From: Cordia subcordata
Lineage: Eukaryota > Streptophyta > Magnoliopsida > Boraginales > Cordiaceae
Reading direction: 5' to 3'
Assembly (NCBI GenBank): GCA_028554755.1
Contig: JAPTOF010000006.1
Location: 1,854,501 to 1,918,500 of the forward strand
Length of the DNA stretch: 64,000 nucleotides
The translations under genes were made by a program, and so were the position numbers. Below are positions 11,477-24,000 of this stretch, piece after piece (the first letter of the stretch is position 1; each line of letters opens with the position of its first letter). A model generated the notes under the pieces. The model ran no database searches, was not told the origin of the DNA, and saw nothing but the letters and a program-made list of their open reading frames with translations.

Positions 11477-12634
11477 ATCAAATTAATAAAAAATTTGATT
11501 TGAATGTTTCAAAAATTAAGAAATAATTTTTATGTATGGAAGTCATTTAGCTGCCACTGGAGATGTACAACTGAGCATTTTTGCGCACTCTTTTTGGGTG
11601 GGTGGTGTTATGTACATAGGCAAAATGACTATGAGCATCACTATTGAGGCCAAATGGAAATTCTATGGCCAACATGTTGCGGCTGTCTTTTTTTGTTTCA
11701 CGCGATGCGCCCTTTAGTTTGATCCAAGATATTAATGGTCGAGTCCTTCAAAAAATTTATGAAAAAATAGCAAGTGACAATTAATCAACTGGAGGTATGG
11801 CGTGGAGATGGCGAAAAGACATAAATTTGTGATACCATATGCACCTAAGGTTCACACGTTAATTTTTCCTTTACGAGGAGACTATTATATTTTTGTAAAC
11901 CACTTTTCGAGCTTATATTAAAATCGTAAATATTGAGATATATAATTTATTTAAAAGAAACACCATTTAAATTTATTATATGCAAAATCAGTTTAAATGA
12001 GGCCCCAAAAAAATCAACTTCAAACACCACAATAAAGAAAAACAACGTTGCTTTCGGGTGGGGCGGGGGGGGAGGGGGAATGGGAAATAACCCGTTTTCT
12101 CAAACGTGGTTTGCGGGAGAAGGATGTTTAGTTGGCACGTAGGAATCATCAATTTTATGGGCCGTGAAAACTGTGCAATTTTGATTTCTAAAATAAAAAA
12201 ATTATATTTAATTACAAACAAAATTAATGTAATGAATAAGCTAAGTGATCTTCTTTTTTGCCTACTGTTTCCGAAACAGTAAACAGTGTCTCTGTTTACT
12301 TGTCGGTAAATGCATTGGCAGCCATCCCATATATCCTTATCTTGAATATACATATACTTATTTCATATATAATATATATTAATTTGTTGCTTGTTTGCCT
12401 CGTATAATATATTTTTATCTTGATCAACTGTTAATTTATTTCAGGTCTGAATGCAATTACCTCTGTTGAAGATAAATAATGTGAATCTCGCGTAATGATG
12501 GCAAAATAAATAATAATAATAATGAATTTTATGTGTAAAGATTTGTTATTCAAATAAATTAAAATTGAAATGAATTTTTGACAAATAGTATTTTTTACTA
12601 ACAAGTTTGATCATTAACCAATTTATATGTACAG

Positions 12635-12654
12635 GTATATATATATATATATAT
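12635..12654. repeat. (TA)n microsatellite
   Basis: About ten TA units in the gene-free spacer. Confidence 0.8.
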
Positions 12655-14046
12655 AACGCATGTTATGTCTTGAAAATTAAATGGAATGATAGATTTGCAA
12701 CTTGTTGTGATAAAATATTTTAGCTTTAAATTTATATTCTTTCATAATATGATTTAACGTTGCACAATAAAATTTGTGACTGAGAAAAGATAAAAAAAGA
12801 TGAATGCGTCACGTCATAACATGAACAAAGGAAAAACTTGTTAGCTGTCCTATTGGTTGAACATGGTCGATGAATGCGGAGAACCAACCCTTACAATAGA
12901 AATTAGAATCTTCATCAGATGGATTGAGTGAACCCTACGTGCATTTGGTCATCTCCACCAGCGCAGCTGCTGAATCTAAACAATGGAGTTGACCGCCTTT
13001 AACTCATTTAATAACATGCAGGTGCACACGAACGGAAAATCATCAGAACAAATGATTTCCTTTTTGTATAGTCTTATTTAGGGTTTAATTGCGTTGTTGG
13101 GGGATGAATTTCCCTACAACTCGACAAGCATATAGTCTCTCCTCTCTTGCCTTTCTCTGACAGAGTGATCTGATTAAAGGTACTCGGTTCAACTTACATT
13201 CTTTATTGGATCATATGAAGTCAAATTTGCTAATCAGTCGTGCATTTTTTTAATAAATTATAAAAAAAAAAATACTACCTTGGTCAATATTAAGGAAGGA
13301 AAATTATTAACAACCCAACATATGCATTTCTAGTCTGATTTGAAAGAAGGACCAATAATTGGTGGCAGGTGTTATATTTTTCAACATTTAACATCATCAA
13401 GACCATATCATGCACATATATATATTTGTTAATCTTTTGATTTTTCCGTGTGTTTTAGTGTGTGAATAGTTGTACTTTGAGAGGTACATTGGATTCCTAG
13501 GTGGTTTCCTTACCCCGTTTGAGTGGGGTTTCATCAATTGATAACAACTAGCAAAAAAGAAAATAGTTGTCAACTTCTCAGAACTCATGGGCAAGTGTTC
13601 GCGGTTGAGATTTCACGCCATATGGCACACTAAGCTTCAATAGTCAAAATATCAATAATGGAGTTGGAATATAATTGATCAGAGAAAAATAGGGAGTGTT
13701 ATGTATGCAATCATCTAGACAGTGGCTAGCTAGTGGCATTATGCCATTGTCTCGTGCAGCTGCAAACTATTCTCTCCTTTTCCATTTAACCCTTTCTCCT
13801 TTTGTTTTAGTCAAACGTTGAGAGAACAATCATGTTATGGGAGACACTGTTCACTACAAGATTTTCTTTTTTCTTTTGGCTACAATTGTAATTATTCCAA
13901 TTGGACAAGAAAGAAATACGTTAATTCTTTAATAAGCCCCTACATTATGACAAACAAAACAGTTTAATCTCTGAATATCAAAGTGAACTTTTTGGTATCC
14001 AAACTATTAACTTTTAGACATTGTTAGCCCTTTTTAGCCTTTCAAA

Positions 14047-14166
14047 GGGTGTTTGGTTTTGCTCATTTAAGTGTTTATAAGCACCTAAAGAAAAACACTT
14101 ACAGACATACTTTTTACTATTTAAGTACTTATATGCAACACCAAATAAGTAAAGCCAAACACTCTC
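14047..14166. mobile_element. hAT-like MITE
   Basis: The left end GGGTGTTTGGTTTTGCTCAT and the inverted right end (reading GAGTGTTTGGCTTTACTTAT on the minus strand) match at about 80% over 20 bp. The interior also folds (AAGTGTTTATAAGCAC and ACTTATATGC arms). The GTGTTTGG(Y)TTTRC terminus is common in plant hAT MITEs. No 8-bp duplication is clear, so the superfamily call is tentative. Confidence 0.5.
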
Positions 14167-15043
14167 TTAGTCCAAAAGCTAGCCATTTCCATCCAAAAGC
14201 TAAAGTTGTTGGCACAATCATAGTACATAAATAACTAAAATAAACTAATGACAACATTAGTTTTTAGACAAATAACTAAAATGACTAACGATAATATCAA
14301 TTTTTAGATGGAAATAACTAAAATTACTAACATTATTGAAAAAAAGAAAAAGAAAAAACTAATAGTTTAGGAACTAAGAAAGTTATTTTATAAGTTAGAT
14401 ACCAAAATGTCTCACTTGTTATAGTTTAGGGACTTTTAGAGAAATTAACCAAAAGTATAGCTCATGTGATGTGGCACGAAAAATTAGAGAGAAAATAATA
14501 CATTGAATGAAAAGAAAAATAAAAATAAAAGTACAGATACAAATGGGCTCGAAACATAATCCATGAAGCCCCTCCCATTAATGTGAAGATGGGAGAGAGT
14601 AGTGTTTCACTTTTGCTAGACATTCCTTAAAAGGGATGGTCCCAACTACAAATACACCCTTGCAAATCTTTAAACATTATGCAGTAAACCCTTTTTGCAC
14701 TACTCATTAGACATGTCGCACGTGTGCCACCACCACCACCATCATCATCGTCATACGTGCATATGCATGGAGGTGGGAATGATTTGGTCACACACTCCTG
14801 CGTTGTAAAAGCGTCGAGGATCCATTTTCATTCGTACAACAAACGCCAAACCATTGCAGGGTTATACAAGGACTCCAATTCACACAACTGTATTTGGTTA
14901 GGTATTAAAAACCCCTGCCAATGACTTAAAAGTCACAGGAAGAGAGGATCAAAACCAATCAATATCTGGCCTTTTTTCCACCCGGAAGCACATTCATGTT
15001 ACTGAGGAAAAGCTAGGACAGCTCGTGTACCGGCAGCCTACCA

Positions 15044-18000
15044 TCATACGAAGCTTGTGCCCAGAGTCAAGTCATTCAAATTGGATATGATCTGTGTACG
15101 AGTAGTTCCAATTTGTTGTGCCATCTCTAGCTGCTCTTCTAGCGGAAGCATCTCGTAGCTGCACGTTTCAAAACCACAAGTTAACTAGAAAGGCGGTGAA
15201 ATTCCAACGTCTACTAAAAAACAAATGTCGCAAGAAAATTTATATACAAGCACGATCGTTGTTGTTGTAAATGGACATAGATGATAATTCAAGGATTCTA
15301 GCACCTCTGCAGACGGAAAGAAAACTCGCCTAGCTTTCAATAATCCATTCATTACTTATCCACTTCAACTCCTACTTAAACTAATTGTAAGGAAAACACC
15401 TTTTCTTCCCTCATTCCCACTATACAAACCCATGAGACTAAGACCACGGAATTTAACTGTCACTAAGGCAGGAAGCTTCCTGATGATCATAGAAGCTTGA
15501 GATGAACAAAAAACTTACTGGCAGAGCAGCTCACAATCAACTATTCCATCTGGGCCAGGTCGATGAGCCTTTCCATTAGATTGGAAGTGGCGGAAAGATC
15601 TTGGGTTCAGCCCAGCGACATGGGGAACAGAGTCTACAAGCTTCTTCTGCAGCGACTGGAGCCTACGGAACGTGAGTTCATCAAGAGGAGCAATACAGCC
15701 AATGCTGCCATCCAGGGTGCCAAATAAGAGACCAAAACGATTAGTCTTATCAGACACTGGAGCAGCACCAGTTCGATCGGAAGAGGTGGGAAGCAGCTGC
15801 AACCGCAAAAACTTAGTGATATGGGCACCCACATGGAACTCGGCCCTCGAGAGAAGCTTCTGCCCTTTCCAACTCTCTGACATCTTTGGAGCATAGTAGA
15901 ATATCTGTACACGTATGAGATGTTTTATTACTAAAACTAGAAAATGAAACCATTTGACTCCCATATCATATTTCGACCTCAAACACAGATGATCATTGAC
16001 TGGGAATAACATGGAACTGACCAGAATGAAGTGAAGCGAATAAATACAACCCACTAACTTCAAGCAAAAGATTGGCAAACTTACCAGCAAGCATACAATT
16101 TAAAATTAGAGGTTCACAAGCATATGATAAGCGCTAACCTGAACATTCTTTTGATCATCTGAAACTATGAGACTAAGGGTGCTTCCATCAATTAAGAACT
16201 CTGTGGCCAAACAATCAAGTGAGCCAAAATCCTTAGCCAATAAATTAAGTTGAGCACCCTGTTCCTTCCAACTAAGGAAGTATATGCTTTTGTGGATATC
16301 CCCCAAAAGAATAAAATTCTTAACCTGCAAGGAGAGAAAAAGAAATGTCATCATTCAACAGTTACATGTTCATCTATAATTGATTATTTTCTTAATCTCC
16401 ACTTACTCACCTCCTTGTGTTGAGGTTGTTTAACAAATTCATTCTTGATTTTAGGTGCAATAAGGAAAATGCCACATGCAAAATGTAAAAGGAAAACCTA
16501 AACAGCCACTTGTACAACTAGCTCTCTTCACTAGAATAAGGATAAAGAAAAAACCATGGTATAAATATAAAAGGTCTGGAAAAGCGTAAAAAGGTATGGC
16601 AATAGCGGAACTCTATTTAGATATCATTTTATTGCAGATTAAGGGAATTAGTTTAGTTAACGACGCAAGATATAAAGGATTGGCCAACTGGAAAACATAG
16701 TCAATGCTTCATGGCAAAAATTGCACATCTAGGTCGTTAATAGGCACTTCTATCTGGGCTCTACTTGCGTCAAGCATGTTCAGAATCTAGTATGCCAGGC
16801 CACTGACCGGATGGGACAATCTTACACTTTCTCGGGTCATATTCAGTTTATTATATAAGTTTACTCTTCTATTCGTGCCTTGTTATATTTGCCTATATAT
16901 ATAGGGCACATTGCTCAATCACAAACTCATTCTAGCGTCATATTGGCAACAGCAGCATAACCACATTACTTGGGCTTTCCCTGCCCACTGGAGAGTCCTA
17001 TGCACTGCTGTAAGTTGACATCGTACTTTCACTTCCACACTTTACGTACATGAAGTTACATTCAGCACATGAATCTAAGACTGGGGGAAAAACGTTTTTG
17101 AGCATCGGTCAATGTCCATTAGACATGTTAACTGCTAACTTCTAGACACACCCTTAAAGCTAAGCAGCTAACGATGACTACTTTGGCAAACATGACCAAT
17201 CTCAGTAGATACAAGGCAAGAAAACTCAGAAAAGGTGTTAATTGCACTTACAATATTTAAGCTCACAACATGAAGGGGCGGAACATCATAGAAGGCGACA
17301 CCATTCAACTCGGAACCTGTCCACTTATGTAAAATAATCTTAGGACCAGAAGCTATCAACAAATGACCTTGAATTGAAGCCAGAGCAGATATAGCACCCT
17401 TCAACTCCTTGGAGTAAACTTCCAAAACCTGAAAAGGAGAAGTACAAAATAAATTCAATTGTACTAACGTAAGATATTTAAGAGCTTGCAGCAAAAGGCA
17501 ATGAAAATTCATAAGGGGCTTCCATTCATCTTGGAAAGTTCTAATGGAAAAGGAATTATGCTTCAAAGGCAGATAACTACTCAATGGGTTACCGAAGTTT
17601 GAGAATTGTCAGGATTTTTATCAACAGAAAACAAGAGTACACGTCCTCTTGCAGCAACATCCTCTCCTTGTACATAAGCAGTCCCAATTGCCAGAAGTGT
17701 TTCATTTTCTCTTGTTGAAGTATTCTGTGATTATGGAAGACAATTTAGAGAAAAGAATCAAATGAATGAACTTACAGTTCTGCAAAATGTCTCTAATGCA
17801 ATCAACTCTAAGAACAAAAATGCCAAACTTACAAGTAATGTAACCACTCGCACAGTCAAAGCATTCTCAGAACTTTGCATAGGAATTGCCGCCCGAGTTT
17901 GCCATGGTCCACCAGATTTCTCAGGTTCCATAACACGGACCTCAAATTCTTCAACAGTGTAAGTTCCATCTAGATTCATATTATCGTGCTCAATCTGATG

Positions 18001-21000
18001 GCCAGCTTCTTGATCAACCAGAGATGAGAGGACTTGATTCAATGGCTTTGGAATCTGCAGGTAATAAGAAAAAGAGCATTTAGTATTTCCCCTTTTCCAG
18101 TATCCTTTCCTTTTTCTTTTATTTGGTGGTGGAGGAAGAGAGGAGTTAAGACTGTTATCAACGCCTGGAAGCAATACCAGATTTCTTGAAATACCAAGGC
18201 AAAGATTCAGAGAAATCTACTAACCGGAATCGATATAATAAGCGGGTACAAATTCTTGTCTGCAAAATACGTCACTTGATGTGGAGTCCCCTTCAGTGGT
18301 ATCTACACCCATTCAACCATTAGAAGAGAAAGATCAACTTTTATTTAAGCATCGAATTGCCGTACTGATTGTCCAGTACTAGACAGCATTTAAATTCAAG
18401 CAAGCAACATAGAGATAGAAAGCCACCTTTTGTACTGGCCAATGGTTATCATATGATAATTGCGAAGGAAGTTGGCAAATTTTCAGTGAACCCTGTCAGC
18501 ACAAGGGGAAAAAAATGTAGAACTAACATATGTGCATATCATGGGTGAAGAGAAGGATAAATATAATATCATCTGACCTGTGCTGTGACATATATAAACC
18601 CATGATTACAGTTCACATTGTGAAGCACAGTGAAGGCAACAATAGGTCCATCACATGTCTGCAATTGAGAAAAGAAAGAACTCAGATACAGAACAATCAT
18701 ACACAGGGGAGAGAAGTTCAAAGTAGAAGAAAACGTAGCTTTTCTTAAAAGAGTTCATATGTTAAGTGTCACAGTGTGTCCCTCTTGATATGCACTTAAT
18801 ATTCCTGAGTTATACTGGGGATGGGACCAGCACACAACCTATAAGCCAGAACACCAGCCATCTAATGACAGTATAAACAGCTGGCTGTCTCGGTTTGTTA
18901 ACAAGGTATAACAGTCATCTTTGCCTAGTTTGTACTCGGCCTCAAGAGGATGGATCCAAAATTGTCACGAAAATAAAAATGCAGCTTGGATTAAGAAGAA
19001 ACTAACCTGTGGATGCAACCGAAGCCGCTCCCTGAATAACATGAACCAAGCTGGCCTTGAACCACCAAGGAACATACCCTGGCACCCACCAATGTTCTTG
19101 AATATTGTTATGCGTTGAGTCGAATTTCCAGATGGTGTCTCCTCCCTTGCATACGAGTCCAAGGAGACCCGAATGAATCTCAAATTTCTGAGCCTAGACG
19201 CACTTAAGCTAGAAGGAACAACTTCCTGAACTTTAGATGCATTTTCTGGGCCCTCATAAGCATAAGCATGGTAGCAAAGAATAGTTCCATCAGACAATAT
19301 CCCAAAAAGAAAAGGGCGGCTATTCTGCCCTGACCACCTTTGCATGGCCAACTCTATAACCTTCATATTATGACTACTCTCTTTCCTTGCATGCCCAGCC
19401 ACATGCTCAGAGCTTTTCTCGACAAGTTTCTGAGAGTTAACTTTGGGTTCTTGGAGTAGGGTGTCAACAAGAAGGGTCCTTCCAGATACAAATTTTTCCA
19501 CGGAAAAAACACAACTAAAATTAGGAACATCAAATATTTCAAGGGCACCACTTTCATAACAAGCAATACAGTATATGTCACCCTGATCTTGAGGTGTACC
19601 ATCAGCTCCATCAATTGTCACCCCAATACCAGAGGATAGCCAAGCATCAGTACTTGTCTTGCGGAGCCATGGCTCGGGGCCTTTATCATGATAGAGGGTA
19701 CAGGCAGATATTAAGTTTGAAGAGCCTTCAAGTACTGCTGGAGTTGTGGTGGAAACAGTGCAAGTAGAAGGATCTAAGCAAAGAAGTATGTGGATCAGTA
19801 CAATCGATAAGCAGAAACCATAAACTATATAAAAGTCCAGCTAAACAGATATCACAATCACATTTAAAGGATCATTAACAGTTACATAAGATAATAACAG
19901 TGCTTTTGGAAATGCATGCTACTACTTGTCTATGCCTCAGGGGTCAGCTTCATTTTATCTTATTTTTCATAAGCAAAATTTGTTAACATCACAGATAGTG
20001 TGGATTAGTTCTGCAAGCAGCAAATCATTTGCAAAGGAAAACTATTAAAAGTAATCTTAGATAAAGTAACTGAATTATACTGCCCAATCACATTGAACCA
20101 GAAACTAACAACATGGTAACAACATCTCAGTACTAAGCAAAATAAATGGGCATATATGCAGAAGATTGCATTTTCATGCTCCAGCACCAAAGGTGGTGAG
20201 AGATTGCTAAATCTAAAATGAGATCACTAGATGCTTCATAGAAAGAAGATTATATTTTTAACTGACTGAATAGGATTGCTTCACAAAAGACCTAGAATAA
20301 TACAATAATTGGAATAGAAAAGCAGCAAATATAGTCACTTAGAATTCAAACCATATGGATTAAAATATTTGCTGAGCCGCTGCTCAAAAATCTATAAAGA
20401 GATTGACTGGTTCCAATTACAGATAATATCTACAAGAAATATATCAGAGAATTAACCTTATATTTGTTACTACAAGGAAAAATCTCACTGATCCATTAAA
20501 CTTCCATATAGGAATGACTATCATCAAAAACCTTGCATTGTGACTCTCGAAATATACCTCCAACAAGAAGCTGAATACTTCCATCTGTCATTCTCAATAA
20601 CACGTATGGATCAGCTATAGAAACAGATGATACTGTTGCATTCTCAGAAGTGGAACCAGCTTCAGCATTTGGGACCTTAAAGCTCACATCTTGAGTCATA
20701 AAAGCACCATCAAGGATTCTAGCACCGCATGCATGGACTTGGATTACTCGACGCCTGGAAAGGTCAAAGTGTGAGACGTTCCCATAATTCCACAATCCCA
20801 TAAAAGTGAAAATTATCGATGCCTGGATATCTTCACATACCACAGGCAATCAAATAAAGAAAATAATAATGAAATTGTAAAAGTATCATACATTATATAA
20901 GTTAATACTATAAAATGATCAATCAGAAGAAAAATCTCTTTGCTACCAAGCAACAGGTTTCAACCAATGATAAACTAATTTCCTAAATAAGCTGTACCAT

Positions 21001-24000
21001 AGGGAATTGAGGTCATAGAAGAAATTTTCTTTCCGAGAGATAAAAGAGAGTATCATAAAGCTTAGTTGAGGACTTATTTCGTACCAGCACATTGATTGAT
21101 AGGAATATCCAAGAGAAGTCTAGAACTAAAATATTTGACTCACAAGGAGAGAAGAAATAGGAAACAAGTTAAGTTAGAAAACTAAGAAAATAGTATGTTA
21201 TCAATCTCAAGCCCTTCAAGTGAGATTTCTCCAGTTAGTTGACATTTGGATGTGATGATCCGAGACCAAAAAGATAGAAAGTGAAAATTCTAATAACATT
21301 TTAACTTGGACATAGAAAAAAAAAATGATAAAATAGAAAAACAAAAGGCATCACCTTCCAAACAAATTCCCAGCAGCAATTGTACTTCCTTGAACATAAT
21401 AGTCAACATTTTCGGTCACCTCCTCTAGATTATTTGCTGTCTGTAAAACCTGCTCAAGACCAAGAGATGTTCAATGATTTTACCACAGCAATGTAGCATG
21501 ACTAGAGCATCAAGCCATGGAACTATTAGCAACAAGCAAACAATATCACAAGAAAGTCTAGCTAAACAATCTCCAGACCTTTTCCTTAGCAAGTAATCAA
21601 AAATAAGAAACTTGTTTTAACTGAAGATTGTAAGGCAAGAGGGGTTCCATGCCACCATATCAAGATGTATATTTATAGAAGCTACCCACAAAATCTACGA
21701 AGGAAATATATTAAGATATCTTCCAGTGAAAGGACAATTGAAAGAAACAAGGAGCTAAAAATCTTTCTTCTGTAGAGATTCCCATATTAACAAGAATACC
21801 ATGTATAGGCAAGACAGAGATAGATAGTACAGACAAGATTACCATTGTACGAGTTTCCAGACTAATAATCAAATATGCATGGTACTCATCATCATCAGCC
21901 GCCCCCTTTGAACAGTCACTAATGTGGCTCCGTGCACTCTTATGGTAAACAGTCCAAATCCCTTTGCATCCTGGTAATGATTCCTTGCAAAAGTAATAGT
22001 CGGCTCTTAGTTTAATGAGGCATCAGCAGAAATGTTCCAAACCAAAACCTCTTAGATACCAATCTCATTCTCAACAAATAAATGTCCAGAAAACTTCAGA
22101 TTATAGATTCTTAAGAGAAAAATAGCTTCTATAGGTCAACCAAGGGCAACTGTTGTATCAGATTTTATTGTGTATAAAGAGAAACTTAGACTTTTAGATA
22201 TAGATGGTATAATTGGCTGGATATGAACAAAAAATGTCATACACCATGCCAAAGACTCCACACATGTGTTAAAAGTAACAATCATAAAGACAGAGAGACT
22301 ATTCAAAAGATGAAAGACAACAATTCAGCCACAGGCAATACATGCAGGCAATGTGACTTTTGTTGCTATACAAGAAAATTTAGTTGAAAGCGTCCTCCTT
22401 GACTCTTGAAGACCGAAACTATAGTAGAAAGAAGAGTGTAAATAGTCCTCATCAGCAAAATTAAACCTTTTTAACTACACAAGTGTAAAAAAGTTTCTGG
22501 ATATCAATCCCATGACTATACTTGTCATGACAAAGTTAATCAGACCTTAAACATGCATAACGCGTTGTCCCAATTCCCAACTAGATAACTTGATTGGCCT
22601 TCATATACAGGTAATCTGACCACTTGAGCCTACACCATAACCTTAAGATAAGATCTAATTCAACTGCTCTATACAAGCCTCCCCACAATGTTTTCCTCTT
22701 TTCCTTAACTGAAGGGCTGCTCCATTTTCTTCTTATTTCTTTATTACTTTTGAAGACCCCAGGGAAAAGAGGGGGGGGGGGGGGGTTGTTTTCTTCACTG
22801 AGTTGAATCATAAAATCCAAACATACTTGAGTGATCATTTCCGGGCGGATTGACCTCTGAAGCACTGAAAGTGCACCATTTTTCCCATGACCAGAACAGC
22901 ACACCTGAAAACATTACAAAAGGGGATTTAGATAGCTTTATTCAAAGGTAGGAAAGTTGACTACTTGAAAAGTTTTATTCATCATTTCCTATTTCGTTCT
23001 CTGTTAAAGAGACATTTCATGAAAAAAAAACCATAAAACAAGGTAGCTATCCAATGTTCTTCACACCCAACTATAAACATAAATTATGAGTACCTTTGCA
23101 CATCATACAATTTTAAGGCAGTAGAACTAACCAGTTCGTAATTACTCTGTTTAGCAATTCCCACTGCATTTGGGTCCGCATTGATTCTTAAACCATAAGA
23201 AAAATCTCTGAGAGGGCCAACATTGATCAGAGAATCTCTCACTGAAAATGAGAAAGTTTTCTGCAAGCATAAAGACACATGAAGCCGCAGAAAATGAGAA
23301 GGGGGTAGGTGTTGTCAGGGCAATGACTTGTAGCATAGAGATCAGCATGCGAATAGTCATGGCAGGAGCATGACAGCTTGTATATTCCCTAAAAATCAAG
23401 ATAAGTAATGAAGGAAAATTTTATTCCCAAGTGCTACAACAATACACTATTTTTTTGGTTAAAGAAAGATACTAATAGCAATGCATAACTTGCCCGCTTT
23501 TTCCACTTTCCTTTTGACTGTAAGCTTCTACTGTTTTTCACATGATCCACCTTTCCCAAGTAGGAAAGGTTCCAAATAGTTTATCTTTGTCTCTTATCAA
23601 CCAACTAGGGCTCGTTTGGATTGGCTTTTTTCAAAAGCGCTTTTTTTAACAGCTTTTTTGGAGAAGCCGAAAATTCTGGCTTCTAAAAAAAGTTATATTT
23701 GAGCTTTTTTCAGAGTTTCAACTTTTTTGGAAGCCAAATCAAATAGTTATTGCAAATTTAATGTAACTTTTTCAGGAAAAAAAGTGCTTTTTCTTGAAAA
23801 AAAGCCAATCCAAACAGGCCCCTAATATCCCACTTTTGCAAAATGAATTTTTGTTGCAATTCATACCCAACTTGCATAGCTTATAATAATTTCTCTCTTT
23901 CTCAAGCTGCTGAAGCCCTAAGGTGTGAGGATCATGAATTGACACTACCAAAGATGTTGCTGCTACCCTAAAGTAGTGCTAAAAGACCACAGCTCCACAA

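Larger units (their letters stand above)
9991..15043. other. Five-kb gene-free spacer
   Basis: AT-rich DNA between the DUF668 promoter (including an AG-rich tract near 10108-10136) and the CPSF160 3' end. It carries a small CACTA-type element (11350-11476), a hAT-like MITE (14047-14166), a G-rich patch (about 12060-12080), an (AT)n tract (12635-12654) and a CAC/CAT-rich stretch near 14728-14755. Short ORFs here (for example 11532-11717 and 14724-14924) show no family resemblance and are most likely chance. Confidence 0.55.

Noticed and set aside
14724..14924. Pro/Ser-rich ORF on the plus strand
   Set aside because: The Pro/Ser run comes from a CAC/CAT microsatellite-like stretch. Nothing downstream looks coding.
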